Below, piece by piece: positions 49,449-58,646 of a DNA stretch of 64,000 nt. The position numbers and the translations under genes were made by a program. The first letter of the stretch is position 1, and every line of letters begins with the position of its first letter. The stretch is from Olsenella_K sp050953285 (GTDB lineage: Bacteria; Actinomycetota; Coriobacteriia; Coriobacteriales; Atopobiaceae): contig JBMNMK010000001.1 of NCBI GenBank assembly GCA_050953285.1, forward strand, positions 390,280 through 454,279, written 5' to 3'. Under the pieces are notes generated by a model. It had not been told where the DNA came from. It worked only from the letters and a program-made list of their open reading frames with translations, and did no database searches.

Positions 49449-50258
49449 ATGGCAGCTGAAGAGAACACGCAAGATATGCACGTGCCTGAACAGACGACAG
49501 CTGTGGCCGCAGAGCCGGTGGTTAAGGTGGAAGGCCTCCACAAGAGCTTTGGCGCTCATGAGGTCTTGAAGGGCATTGATTTTGAGGTGATGCCGGGCGA
49601 GGTTGTGACCATTATCGGCGCATCGGGCTCGGGTAAATCCACCTTTTTGCGCTGCTTGAATCTGCTGGAAACGCCTGATCTAGGACATGTGTGGTTCCAC
49701 GGGCAAGACCTTGCAGCAGAGCATGTTGATGTGAACCGCCTGCGCGAGAAGATCGGCATGGTGTTTCAAAGTTTCAACCTCTTCAACAATCTCAACGTGT
49801 TGGAGAACTGCACTTTGGCGCCGGTGACGCTCAAGAAGGCCAGCAAGCAAGAGGCAGAGCGCGCAGCGCTTGAGAACCTTGATGCAGTGGGCCTGAAGGA
49901 CTTTGCCCAGGCATCGGTCACCTCACTGTCGGGCGGCCAGAAGCAGCGCGTGGCCATAGCGCGAGCGCTCTGCATGAAGCCTGACCTCATGCTCTTCGAC
50001 GAGCCCACGAGCGCCCTTGACCCAGAGATCGTGGGCGAGGTCTTAAACGTTATGAGAGATCTGGCATCGCAGGGCATGACCATGGTCGTGGTGACCCACG
50101 AGATGGACTTTGCCAAAAATGTGTCCGATAAGGTCGTGTTTATGGATGAGGGTGTGATAGCAGAGGCGGGTAAGCCCTCTGACCTGTTTGTTCATCCCCA
50201 GCAGGAGCGCACCCGCGCATTCTTGTCTCGCTATCTGGAAGATACAGGCCAAGCGTAA
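49449..50258 (+). CDS. Amino acid ABC transporter ATP-binding protein
   Basis: GlnQ/HisP-like ATPase, 269 residues. Walker A is GASGSGKSTFLR, the Q-loop FQSFNLF, the signature LSGGQKQRVAIARAL, Walker B LMLFDEPTSALD and the switch His is in VTHEMDFA. A 28-residue polar start precedes the core. The start ATG 49449 lies 5 bases after the permease stop; the frame stays open upstream inside the permease gene. Confidence 0.95.
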   Translation: MAAEENTQDMHVPEQTTAVAAEPVVKVEGLHKSFGAHEVLKGIDFEVMPGEVVTIIGASGSGKSTFLRCLNLLETPDLGHVWFHGQDLAAEHVDVNRLREKIGMVFQSFNLFNNLNVLENCTLAPVTLKKASKQEAERAALENLDAVGLKDFAQASVTSLSGGQKQRVAIARALCMKPDLMLFDEPTSALDPEIVGEVLNVMRDLASQGMTMVVVTHEMDFAKNVSDKVVFMDEGVIAEAGKPSDLFVHPQQERTRAFLSRYLEDTGQA

Positions 50259-50325
50259 GAGACGGCGCTCGTGCGGCTTTCCATATAGCCTTGTACCTGC
50301 AGCTTTGGAGGATAGAGGGATAGAC

Positions 50326-51759
50326 ATGGCGTTTGTCTGGCGTTTCTTCAATCATGAGGATGACTACGACGATCTGGATCAGGAAGCGGTGTGCGCACGG
50401 CTCGGCCACATTCTGTCCATCCCTACGGTCGATGGTCCCACGCCAGATACGACCAATTGGCAGGCGTTTGACGAACTTGTCGCCTTCTTTAGAAAAAGCT
50501 ACCCGCACGTCTTTGAGGCGGCTACGTTTGAGCAGGTAGACCACTCTATCATACTGGACATCCCCGGCTCAGATACAAACCTCAAACCCTTCATGTTCAT
50601 GGGTCACATGGACGTGGTGCCCGTTATCCCTGGTACCGAGACGGACTGGACGCATCCCGCGTTTTCCGGCGTGGTGGACGACGAGTACATTTGGGGTCGC
50701 GGCGCGCTTGACATGAAAGACCATGTGACGGGTGCCTTGGAGGCGGCGGAATATGTTCTGTCGCACAAAAAATCGCTGGCCAGACGCCTTATCCTCTGCT
50801 TTGGTCAGGATGAGGAAACCACGCAAAACGGTGCGCGCTATCTTGCTCAACACCTTGCAGATAAGGGTATTGAGCTGGAGTTTTTGGTGGACGAGGGCGA
50901 TTATGAGATCGTTGACGCCGCCCAGTTTGGCGCACCCGGCACCTATGGGATGCGCGTGAGTTTGGCCGAGAAGGGCTATGCGGATATCAAACTCACGGCG
51001 CGGAGCGCAGGCGGCCACTCGTCCAATCCGTTTGGCGGCACGTCTTTGTCAAAGCTTGCCGAGGCAATCTCTCGCGTGCAAAACGAGGCATGGCCGCACC
51101 AACTCACGGAAATTGACCAGCTTATGCTGCGTGCGCTCGCGCCCATCATCACCGAAGAGCCCATGGCAAGCCTGGTGGGTCATGCGGGCGAGAAGATCAT
51201 GGATAACGCAGATGCCCTGGTAGAGCACTTCCTGTCTAAGAAGGAGCTCTACCCGTTGGTTACCACCACCGTGGCGCCCACCATGATTGAAGGGGGATCG
51301 AGCCAAGCCAACGTGATGCCGCAGGACATGAGTGCCACCATCAACTTCCGCATGCTGCCAGGACACACAGCTCAGCAGGTGTATGAGCGCGTGTGTGAGC
51401 TGGTGGCGGACCTGGGTGTGGAAGTTGAGCTGGTTGGCGCAAGCATGAATGACGCCTCGCGGATTTCTCGCGCAGACGGGCTGGGTTTCAAGGCGCTTGA
51501 GCGCGTGGCAGCTCGCTATTTTGTTGACCCTGACACGCGCGAGCCCATAAAGCTCATCCCCTCCATCGTGATAGGTGCAACAGATGCTCATATGTATGAG
51601 GGTATCTGTGATTCGTGTCTGCGCTTTTCTGCCTTTGTGGCAGACACCTGTGAGGTGGAGCGCGGCGTGCATGGAACGGATGAGCGCATAACCAAGCGGG
51701 CATACCTCATGGGTGTTCGCTTCTTCATCCGTCTCATAGAAGAGGTGTGCGTGGCATAA
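50326..51759 (+). CDS. M20-family metallopeptidase (dipeptidase-like)
   Basis: 477 residues with the M20 zinc ligands: His in GHMDVVPV, the bridging Asp in GALDMKDH, the catalytic Glu-Glu in FGQDEETTQNGA, and the distant His in TDAHMYEG. The lid domain (about 200-320) is present. Family members cut dipeptides or short peptides or deacylate amino acids; the substrate is unknown. It follows the amino acid transporter by 67 bases, which fits peptide or amino acid use. The start ATG 50326 is behind GATAGAGGGA. Confidence 0.9.
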   Translation: MAFVWRFFNHEDDYDDLDQEAVCARLGHILSIPTVDGPTPDTTNWQAFDELVAFFRKSYPHVFEAATFEQVDHSIILDIPGSDTNLKPFMFMGHMDVVPVIPGTETDWTHPAFSGVVDDEYIWGRGALDMKDHVTGALEAAEYVLSHKKSLARRLILCFGQDEETTQNGARYLAQHLADKGIELEFLVDEGDYEIVDAAQFGAPGTYGMRVSLAEKGYADIKLTARSAGGHSSNPFGGTSLSKLAEAISRVQNEAWPHQLTEIDQLMLRALAPIITEEPMASLVGHAGEKIMDNADALVEHFLSKKELYPLVTTTVAPTMIEGGSSQANVMPQDMSATINFRMLPGHTAQQVYERVCELVADLGVEVELVGASMNDASRISRADGLGFKALERVAARYFVDPDTREPIKLIPSIVIGATDAHMYEGICDSCLRFSAFVADTCEVERGVHGTDERITKRAYLMGVRFFIRLIEEVCVA

Positions 51760-51867
51760 TGGGCTGGAATGTCCCTGCGTCATGCCGTCAGCGGTGAGCC
51801 CTCAAGCCAAAAGCCACCGCGTGGGCCGCAGGGGCACACTTTGCCGGCTCTCTTGAAAGGCTCGCTC

Positions 51868-53796
51868 ATGCGTGACGGATTTGTTAAGGTTGCTGCGCGC
51901 TCACCGAAGGTGATCGTCGCAGATGTTGCCGCAAACACAGAGGCACTTATCGCAGATATGCGTGAGGTCACACAAGATGAGCGGCCCCGGATCATCGTCT
52001 ATCCAGAGCTCTGCATAACGGGCTATACCTGCGAAGATCTCTTCTGGCAAGACGCGCTTATCAGCGCGGCAGAAGAGGGTGTGGCGCGTGTGAGGGAGGC
52101 AACGCACGAGGTGGATGCGCTCGTGTTGGTGGGCGCCCCTGTCCGTGTTGGCGCCAAACTCTATAACTGTGCGGTGGTGTTGGCTCACGGCCACGTGCTG
52201 GGGGTTGTGCCAAAGAAGAATCTTCCCAACTACAACGAGTTTTACGAGCTCAGACACTTTGTGCCTGCGCCGCGCGACACCTTTGAGATCACCTTTTTGG
52301 ATGAGCGCGTGCCCTTTGGCACCAAACAGCTTTTCACCTGCAGAACCATGCCTGACCTGTGTGTTGGCGTGGAGCTCTGCGAGGACTTGTGGGTGGTAGC
52401 CCCGCCTTCTCAAGACCACGCACGGGCAGGCGCTACCATCATCTGTAACCTCTCTGCATCAGATGCTGTCGTGGGCAAGGCCGACTACCGCTGCCAGCTC
52501 GTGTCAGGTCAGAGCGCGCGGCTGGTCGCAGGCTATATCTACGCCAGTGCCGGCTGGGGGGAGTCCACGCAGGATCTGGTTTTCTCCGCGCATGATCTTA
52601 TCGCCGAGAATGGCGTGGTGCTTGCGGAGGCAAAGCCGTTTGGTACGTGTTCGGCGTCGTCTGAAATCGACGTGAACATGCTGGCTCAGGAGCGCCGCCG
52701 CATCTCTACTTTTGACGTTGATGCAGCGTCAGGGGGGTATGTGAGGACGTCGTTTGAGCTTGAACTTGAGACGTGTGCGCTCACGCGCTGGGTGGATCCG
52801 CACCCGTTTGTGCCGGCAGATAGCACGCGGCGCCACGAGCGTTCTGAGGAAGTGTTTTCCATCCAGGCATATGGCCTGGCTAAGCGGCTTCAGCACACCC
52901 ATGCAAAGACAGCGGTGATTGGTGTTTCGGGAGGACTTGACTCCACGCTGGCGCTTCTGGTTATGGTGCGCGCGTTTGACATTTTGGGTCTTGATAGAAA
53001 GGGCATTGTGGCGGTGACCATGCCCGGCTTTGGCACTACCACGCGGACACACAATAATGCCCTTGATCTCACGGCGTGCTTGGGCTGCACGCTGAGAGAG
53101 GTGAGCATTGCCAAGGCGGTCAGGCAGCACTTCAAAGACATTGGACACGCGGAAGATGATCTTTCGGTCACCTATGAAAATGCACAGGCGCGTGAGCGCA
53201 CGCAAATCCTGATGGATATTGCCAACGATATCGGCGGCATGGTGGTGGGTACCGGTGACCTCTCTGAGCTGGCGTTGGGTTGGGCCACTTATAACGCCGA
53301 CCACATGTCCATGTATGGCGTGAACGCCGGTGTGCCCAAGACGCTCGTGCGCCATCTGGTGCGCTACGTGGCAGATATCAGCTCAGATGATGAGGTTAAG
53401 CGCGTGCTTCTAGACGTCCTGGACACGCCCGTGTCACCTGAGCTTTTGCCGGCAGATGCCCACGGGGAGATTGCGCAGAAGACAGAAGACTTGGTGGGGC
53501 CCTATGAGCTGCATGACTTCTTCCTCTACCAGGTGCTGCGCCGCAACTTTGCACCGCGTAAAGTGGCACGACTGGCATGCTATGCGCTTGAGCCCGAGGG
53601 CTACAGCAAAGAGGAGATCATCTCTTGGCTCAAGGTCTTCTACCGCAGGTTCTTCTCGCAGCAGTTCAAGCGAAGCTGTTTGCCTGACGGTCCTAAGGTG
53701 GGAACGGTTGCGGTGTCTCCGCGCGGAGACTTGCGCATGCCATCCGATGCGTCGTGCGCGCTCTGGCTGAAGGAGCTCGACGAATCTTTTCTCTAG
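51868..53796 (+). CDS. nadE: Glutamine-dependent NAD(+) synthetase
   Basis: Last step of NAD synthesis, from deamido-NAD with ammonia taken from glutamine. 642 residues. The N-terminal nitrilase-type glutaminase (about 1-300) has its triad in YPELCITGY (Glu), KKNLPNYNEFYE (Lys) and VELCEDLW (Cys). The C-terminal synthetase (about 350-642) has the P-loop VIGVSGGLDSTLALL and GTGDLSELALGW. The start ATG 51868 follows GAAAGG; the frame is open 33 codons upstream without family similarity. Confidence 0.96.
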   Translation: MRDGFVKVAARSPKVIVADVAANTEALIADMREVTQDERPRIIVYPELCITGYTCEDLFWQDALISAAEEGVARVREATHEVDALVLVGAPVRVGAKLYNCAVVLAHGHVLGVVPKKNLPNYNEFYELRHFVPAPRDTFEITFLDERVPFGTKQLFTCRTMPDLCVGVELCEDLWVVAPPSQDHARAGATIICNLSASDAVVGKADYRCQLVSGQSARLVAGYIYASAGWGESTQDLVFSAHDLIAENGVVLAEAKPFGTCSASSEIDVNMLAQERRRISTFDVDAASGGYVRTSFELELETCALTRWVDPHPFVPADSTRRHERSEEVFSIQAYGLAKRLQHTHAKTAVIGVSGGLDSTLALLVMVRAFDILGLDRKGIVAVTMPGFGTTTRTHNNALDLTACLGCTLREVSIAKAVRQHFKDIGHAEDDLSVTYENAQARERTQILMDIANDIGGMVVGTGDLSELALGWATYNADHMSMYGVNAGVPKTLVRHLVRYVADISSDDEVKRVLLDVLDTPVSPELLPADAHGEIAQKTEDLVGPYELHDFFLYQVLRRNFAPRKVARLACYALEPEGYSKEEIISWLKVFYRRFFSQQFKRSCLPDGPKVGTVAVSPRGDLRMPSDASCALWLKELDESFL

Positions 53797-53810
53797 GCTC
53801 CTGGGATAGA

Positions 53811-53841
53811 AAATCTAAGTCGCTGTTTAGAAGATTTTTTT
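53811..53841 (+). terminator. Possible weak terminator after nadE
   Basis: AAATCT...AGATTT followed by a T-run. The stem is only six A/T-rich pairs, so termination here may be incomplete or the call wrong. Confidence 0.35.
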
Positions 53842-53874
53842 AATCTAGACGGAATAAATTCTGTGAGTTGGGTA

Positions 53875-53914
53875 TTATCCACAGTGTTGGAAACGTGCGG
53901 CCCAAAATTGGGCC
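53875..53914 (+). promoter_or_regulatory. groES upstream region: 16-base palindrome and DnaA-box-like site
   Basis: GGCCCAAAATTGGGCC (53899-53914) is a perfect palindrome 49 bases before groES. TTATCCACA (53875-53883) equals the E. coli DnaA box but is single. Neither a CIRCE element (TTAGCACTC-N9-GAGTGCTAA) nor a HAIR element was found in 53797-53963. The palindrome is the best candidate operator for the chaperonin operon. Confidence 0.4.
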
Positions 53915-53963
53915 GGCGGATTGGGTGAGCGCCGTTTGGCGTGCAAGAAGGAGGTACTTTTAA

Positions 53964-54254
53964 ATGACTCTGAAGCCTCTGGGTGATCGCGTTTTGGTAA
54001 AGCCTGCTCCCAAAGAGGAGAAGACGTCCACGGGTCTGTATATCTCAAGTGGCGCACAGGAGAAGCCGCAGCGCGGTGAGGTCGTGGCCGTGGGCGCTGG
54101 CAAGCTTGATGACAAAGGCGCGCGTATTGCCCTTGATGTTAAGCCCGGTGATCAAGTCTTTTACGGTAAGTTTGGCGGCAATGAGGTCAAGATTGACGGA
54201 GAGGATTACCTGCTTCTCCGCGCCGACGACATCTACGCCGTTATTGAGGACTAA
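53964..54254 (+). CDS. groES: Co-chaperonin GroES
   Basis: 96-residue lid of the GroEL folding chamber. The start LKPLGDRVLVKPAPKEEKT, the mobile loop with TGLYI, GEVVAVGAGK and the end DDIYAVIED are all typical. ATG 53964 follows AAGGAGGTAC. Confidence 0.97.
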   Translation: MTLKPLGDRVLVKPAPKEEKTSTGLYISSGAQEKPQRGEVVAVGAGKLDDKGARIALDVKPGDQVFYGKFGGNEVKIDGEDYLLLRADDIYAVIED

Positions 54255-54299
54255 CCACTCATCTGATTTCATGCTCGTTTGATTTTGGAGGATATTGAT

Positions 54300-55937
54300 A
54301 TGGCTAAAGATATTGTCTTTGGTACCGATGCTCGCGCCAAGCTTGCCAAGGGTGTCAACACGCTGGCAGATGCGGTGACCACCACGCTTGGACCTAAGGG
54401 CCGCTATGTGGCACTTCAGCGCTCCTATGGCGCTCCCACCATCACCAACGATGGCGTGTCTGTTGCAAAAGAGATTGAGCTTAAAGACCCCATTGAGAAC
54501 ATGGGCGCTCAGCTGGTTAAAGAAGTTGCAACCAAGACCAACGACACCGTGGGTGACGGCACCACCACAGCAACGCTTCTTGCTCAGGTTATTGTAAATG
54601 AGGGTCTGCGCAATGTTGCCGCTGGTGCAAACCCCATCGCTATCCGCCGCGGTGTGGACAAGGCTGTGAACGCCGCTGTGGAGCAGATGAAGAGTGCAGC
54701 ACAGGATGTTTCCACCAAGGATCAGATTGCTGCTGTTGGCACCATTTCCGCTGGTGATCCAGAGATTGGCGAGAAGATCTCTGATGCTATGGAGGTTGTG
54801 GGCAAAGACGGCGTTATCACCGTTGATGAGTCCCAGACCTTTGGCATTGACATTGAGACGGTTGAGGGCATGCAGTTTGACAAGGGCTACATCTCTCCGT
54901 ACTTTGCCACCAACAATGATTCCATGACCGCAGAGCTGCAGAGCCCCTACATCCTGATGACTGACCAGAAGGTCTCCAACATTCAGGACATCCTGCCTAT
55001 CCTTGAGGCTGTCCAGAAGCAGAGCGCACCGCTGCTCATCATTGCTGAGGATGTTGATGGTGAGGCTTTGGCTACCCTCATCCTGAACAAGCTCCGTGGC
55101 GTGCTCAACATTGCTGCTGTTAAGGCTCCTGGCTATGGTGATCGCCGTAAGCGCATGCTTGAGGACATTGCAGTTCTGACCGGCGGTCAGGTTGCTATGA
55201 AGGAGCTTGGCATCAACCTCACCGATGTCACCGCAGAGATGCTCGGCCGTGCTAAGTCCGTGAAGATCACCAAGGACAACACCACCATCGTGGGCGGCGC
55301 TGGCTCCAAGGAGGCCATCGAGGAGCGCATCTCACAGATCAAGAATGAGTACGAGAACTCCACGTCTGACTTTGACAAGGAGAAGCTCCAGGAGCGCGCA
55401 GCTAAGCTCTCTGGCGGCGTTGCTGTGATCAAGGTTGGCGCAGCTACCGAGTCTGAGCTCAAGGAGATCAAGCACCGCATTGAGGACGCACTCCAGGCTA
55501 CCCGTGCAGCCGTGGAGGAAGGCATCGTCGCTGGTGGCGGCGTTGCATTCCTGGCAGCTGCCAAGGCTCTGGACGCTGTTGAGACTGCAGATGCTGACGA
55601 GAAGATCGGCGTGGACATTGTCCGCCGTGCGCTTCAGGCACCGGTCAAGACCATTGCTTCCAACGCTGGCTTTGAGGGCTCTGTTGTGGTCGAGAAGATC
55701 AAGGGCCTCAAAGAGGGCGAGGGCCTGAACTCCGCAAACGGCGAGTGGGGCAACATGATTGAGATGGGCGTTCTGGATCCTGTCAAGGTCACCCGCACCA
55801 CGCTGCAAAACGCTGCATCCATTGCATCGCTCATTCTCATCACCGAGGCTACGGTTTCTGATGAGCCGAAGGACACCACCATTGAGGAGGCAATCTCCGC
55901 TGCTGCCGCACAGGGCGGTCAGGGTGGCGCCTACTAA
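54300..55937 (+). CDS. groEL: Chaperonin GroEL
   Basis: 545-residue chaperonin subunit. The nucleotide-binding DGTTTATLLAQ with the catalytic Asp, the PGYGDRRKRMLEDIAVLTGG segment in shortened form (around residue 278) and the AAVEEGIVAGGGVAF motif are in place. The C-terminus ends in a short GGQGGAY rather than a Gly-Gly-Met tail, which affects volume and folding rate in studied GroELs. The start ATG 54300 follows TGGAGGA; an ATG 21 bases upstream is in frame but lacks a ribosome site. Confidence 0.98.
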   Translation: MAKDIVFGTDARAKLAKGVNTLADAVTTTLGPKGRYVALQRSYGAPTITNDGVSVAKEIELKDPIENMGAQLVKEVATKTNDTVGDGTTTATLLAQVIVNEGLRNVAAGANPIAIRRGVDKAVNAAVEQMKSAAQDVSTKDQIAAVGTISAGDPEIGEKISDAMEVVGKDGVITVDESQTFGIDIETVEGMQFDKGYISPYFATNNDSMTAELQSPYILMTDQKVSNIQDILPILEAVQKQSAPLLIIAEDVDGEALATLILNKLRGVLNIAAVKAPGYGDRRKRMLEDIAVLTGGQVAMKELGINLTDVTAEMLGRAKSVKITKDNTTIVGGAGSKEAIEERISQIKNEYENSTSDFDKEKLQERAAKLSGGVAVIKVGAATESELKEIKHRIEDALQATRAAVEEGIVAGGGVAFLAAAKALDAVETADADEKIGVDIVRRALQAPVKTIASNAGFEGSVVVEKIKGLKEGEGLNSANGEWGNMIEMGVLDPVKVTRTTLQNAASIASLILITEATVSDEPKDTTIEEAISAAAAQGGQGGAY

Positions 55938-56072
55938 GCAAGGACGCAGCGAGGCGCTAGGGCGCTAGGGCGCAGCTAGGAGCAGGCAAGCACCTGCAAG
56001 CACCTGCAAACACCTGCAAGCACCTGCAAGCACCTGCGCAAGGTGTCTTCAAAGAGGTTTGTGTGATACCAC
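55938..56072 (+). repeat. Tandem repeats downstream of groEL
   Basis: Five 10-base units of GCAAGCACCT (one reads GCAAACACCT) fill 55986-56035. Just before them GGCGCTAG/GGGCGCTA is repeated from about 55953. The unit is not palindromic and matches no mobile-element end known to me. It lies between the groEL stop and the terminator at 56073, so it would be in the groESL 3' untranslated region. Confidence 0.9.
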
Positions 56073-56107
56073 AAGGCGGCTGGATTTTATGTCCAGCCGC
56101 CTTTCTT
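56073..56107 (+). terminator. Terminator after groEL
   Basis: AAGGCGGCTGGA-TTTTATG-TCCAGCCGCCTTT: a stem of about 12 pairs and a short T-run. Confidence 0.9.
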
Positions 56108-56169
56108 AAGTGGGCTAGAATAGGAGTTCGCATGTTTGAGGGGGAGAGCTCCTTTTTGAGAGGTAGAAC

Positions 56170-57444
56170 ATGGCGCAAAAGCATGATTTGCTCGATGACA
56201 TCATTGATATCCAGGACAATTGGGGTGCGGTGCAAAATCCGCTGGGTGAGGTGGCAAATGTCTTAACCCAAGATCCTTCAACCATGAAGGTGTATGACCC
56301 CTCTGACTACAAATTCAAGCCGCGCGTCAACTCCATCTTCTGCGTTACCTGCGCAACTAAGAATCCAGAGGCATGCACGCGCTGCTTGGACATCTGCCCT
56401 GTGGATGCCATCACCATCAAGGGCTCTTCGGTCAAGGTGTCAGATACCTGCAGAAAATGTGGCCTCTGCGCCAGCGTATGCCCCACGGAGGTCTTCATCT
56501 TAGGTACCTTGGCGCCCCTCCAGCTCTACCGGCGCATAGCGGAGATTGCCTCCAAGTTTGAGGAGTGCTACATCACTTGCACGCGCGCGCTGGGCAGGCT
56601 GCCCAAGGAGAACGAGATCCTCCTGCCGTGTGTGGGCGTACTTTCTACCTCCATGTGGTTCTCGCTTTTGTGTGAATATCCCAACCTCAATGTGTATCTG
56701 CCCATGGGCATATGCGACAAGTGCCGCACCACCACGGGAGAAGAGCTCTTGGGCGACAACATAGCTGCAGGTGAGGAGCTTTCCGGTGAGTCTGTGGGGC
56801 TTGAGGTGGACGAGAAGAACCTGAACCATGAACAGTCGCGCGCTTATAGGCGCTCACAGTTTGTGAGCGAGCTGGCAACGTCTGCGACGCGACTGGTTTC
56901 TCGCTCAAATCCTGCGTTAGCAGGAGCTCAAGCGGTGGCGCAGCGCATACAACGTCACACGCAGCAGATCAATGAGCTGCAACGGACGCTTGAGAAGGCG
57001 GTAGGTGCTCAGACCACGCAGAATCGTCGGCATATCTTGACGCAAAATCGCAAGCTCATGCTGACGGCACTGCAGAAGTATCCGGATCTGGCGGAGGATT
57101 TTGAGCTGTCGGTGCCGGTATGTGATTCGACGCGCTGCACCAAGTGCGGAGATTGCGTCAAAGCGTGTCCTGTGCATGCAAATGACCTGGATAAGCAGGG
57201 ACATTTCTCAGTGGAGGCGGCGTATTGTGTGAACTGCGGGGCATGCGCGGTGGCGTGCCCGGAAGACGCCTTGCGCATGGTGCCGTGCGATACACAGGAT
57301 TTGGTGATCCCAGACGAAGAGGCTGAGCGTCGCAAGAGAATTGCTGAGCAGAAGCGTAAGAAGGCCAAGGAGCTGCAAGAATCTGGCAAGAAACTCCTTA
57401 ACAAGGGCATGGATGCGCTTGAGAAGCTAGACGATGGAGAATAA
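56170..57444 (+). CDS. Multi-cluster 4Fe-4S protein of unknown function
   Basis: 424 residues, not recognised as a named family. Cysteines at 58, 61, 69, 72 and 76 followed by Pro, and at 94, 97, 100 and 104 (CRKCGLCASVCP), form the first ferredoxin-like pair of clusters. A second pair lies at about 318-365 (CTKCGDCVKACP and CVNCGACAVACP). Between them are further cysteines (LPCVGVL, ICDKCR) and a coiled-coil stretch, and the end is Lys/Glu-rich. There is no signal peptide, so it is probably a cytoplasmic electron carrier. It starts behind GAGAGG and stands in line with ychF, 12 bases on, between the groESL terminator and ychF. No partner oxidoreductase is adjacent. Confidence 0.8.
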   Translation: MAQKHDLLDDIIDIQDNWGAVQNPLGEVANVLTQDPSTMKVYDPSDYKFKPRVNSIFCVTCATKNPEACTRCLDICPVDAITIKGSSVKVSDTCRKCGLCASVCPTEVFILGTLAPLQLYRRIAEIASKFEECYITCTRALGRLPKENEILLPCVGVLSTSMWFSLLCEYPNLNVYLPMGICDKCRTTTGEELLGDNIAAGEELSGESVGLEVDEKNLNHEQSRAYRRSQFVSELATSATRLVSRSNPALAGAQAVAQRIQRHTQQINELQRTLEKAVGAQTTQNRRHILTQNRKLMLTALQKYPDLAEDFELSVPVCDSTRCTKCGDCVKACPVHANDLDKQGHFSVEAAYCVNCGACAVACPEDALRMVPCDTQDLVIPDEEAERRKRIAEQKRKKAKELQESGKKLLNKGMDALEKLDDGE

Positions 57445-57456
57445 GGAGCAATAGTC

Positions 57457-58521
57457 GTGTCACTCTCAATAGGTATTGTTGGTCTGCCAAATGTAGGAAA
57501 ATCCACGCTGTTTACGGCGCTCACCAAGAAGGGCGGTCTTGCCGCAAACTATCCGTTTGCTACCATCGACCCCAACGTGGGCATTGTAAACGTGCCGGAT
57601 CCTCGCCTGGATAAGCTGGCAGAGATGGTAAATCCGCAGCGCATCATGCCTGCGACCGTTGAGTTTGTAGACATTGCAGGCCTGGTTAAGGGCGCCAACG
57701 AGGGCGAGGGCTTGGGAAACCAGTTCTTGGCCAACATCCGCAACTGTGATGCCATCTGCGAGGTTGTGCGCTACTTTAAGGATCCGGACGTGGTGCATGT
57801 GGATGGCCGCGTGGATCCTCTGGCAGATGCGGATACCATCCAGACGGAGCTGGTGCTGGCAGATTACAGCTCGGTGGAGCGCGCGCTGCCCAAGCTGGAA
57901 AAAGAGGCCAAGCGTGACAAAGACTTAAAGCCGCGCCTGGATGTTGCCAAGCGGCTGTATGAGTGGCTGGGCGCGGGCAAGCGTGCTTTGGACATGGAGA
58001 TGACCGACGACGAGCGCGCGGCAGCGCATGATCTCTTCTTGCTCACCATGAAGCCCATCTTGTACGTGGCCAACTGTGATGAAGACCAGCTGCAGGACGA
58101 CTTTGCGCCCATCGGTGGCCAGACGCCCATTCCTATCTGCGCAGAAGTTGAGGCAGAGCTGTCTGAGCTGGACAGTGACGAGGCGGCGGAGTACCTGGCG
58201 TCGCTGGGGCTTGAGGAGCCGGGCCTGGCAGTTTTGGCGCGCGCGGCCTACCGTCTACTGGGGCTGCAGAGCTTCTTTACGGCAGGGCCTAAGGAGGTTC
58301 GTGCATGGACCGTGCGCATTGGCGCCAAGGCGCCTGAGGCTGCTGGCGTGATCCACTCAGACTTCGAGCGCGGATTCATCAAAGCTGAAACCATTTCATA
58401 CGACGACTACGTGAATCTGGGTGGGGAGTCAGGCGCGCGTGAGGCCGGAAGACTCCGCATGGAAGGCAAGGATTACGTGGTGCAAGACGGAGACGTGATG
58501 GTCTTCCGCTTTAACGTCTAA
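57457..58521 (+). CDS. ychF: Ribosome-binding ATPase YchF
   Basis: Obg-family P-loop protein that prefers ATP, binds the 70S ribosome and is linked to redox stress. 354 residues. The P-loop is GLPNVGKSTLFTAL, then the FVDIAGLVKGANEGEGLGNQFL switch motif in shortened form (about residues 68-88), a coiled coil and the C-terminal TGS domain (FTAGPKEVRAWTV, then IHSDFERGFIKAE). The start is GTG 57457. Confidence 0.96.
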   Translation: MSLSIGIVGLPNVGKSTLFTALTKKGGLAANYPFATIDPNVGIVNVPDPRLDKLAEMVNPQRIMPATVEFVDIAGLVKGANEGEGLGNQFLANIRNCDAICEVVRYFKDPDVVHVDGRVDPLADADTIQTELVLADYSSVERALPKLEKEAKRDKDLKPRLDVAKRLYEWLGAGKRALDMEMTDDERAAAHDLFLLTMKPILYVANCDEDQLQDDFAPIGGQTPIPICAEVEAELSELDSDEAAEYLASLGLEEPGLAVLARAAYRLLGLQSFFTAGPKEVRAWTVRIGAKAPEAAGVIHSDFERGFIKAETISYDDYVNLGGESGAREAGRLRMEGKDYVVQDGDVMVFRFNV

Positions 58522-58572
58522 CATAACGCCGCATCATAAGGCGAGAAGAGCTGCGTATATGCAGCCGTGCAC

Positions 58573-58611
58573 GCAACGGGGCCAGTTTCATGGAGAAGCT
58601 GGCCCCGTTGC
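58573..58611. terminator. Long inverted repeat between convergent ychF and LCP genes
   Basis: GCAACGGGGCCAG...CTGGCCCCGTTGC, 13 pairs, between the ychF stop and the LCP stop. No T-run follows on either side, so it may act by blocking RNase decay or as a bidirectional stop rather than a classical terminator. Confidence 0.6.
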
Positions 58612-58646
58612 GGTATAGGTTTGGCCCGCCTGTGGCAAGGTCGTGG

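Noticed and set aside
53875..53883. A DnaA box as sign of a replication origin
   Set aside because: It is a single perfect box; no cluster of boxes, AT-rich unwinding region or dnaA/dnaN gene is near.
55986..56035. A possible CRISPR array
   Set aside because: The units are 10 bases long with no unique spacers between them, and no cas gene is present.
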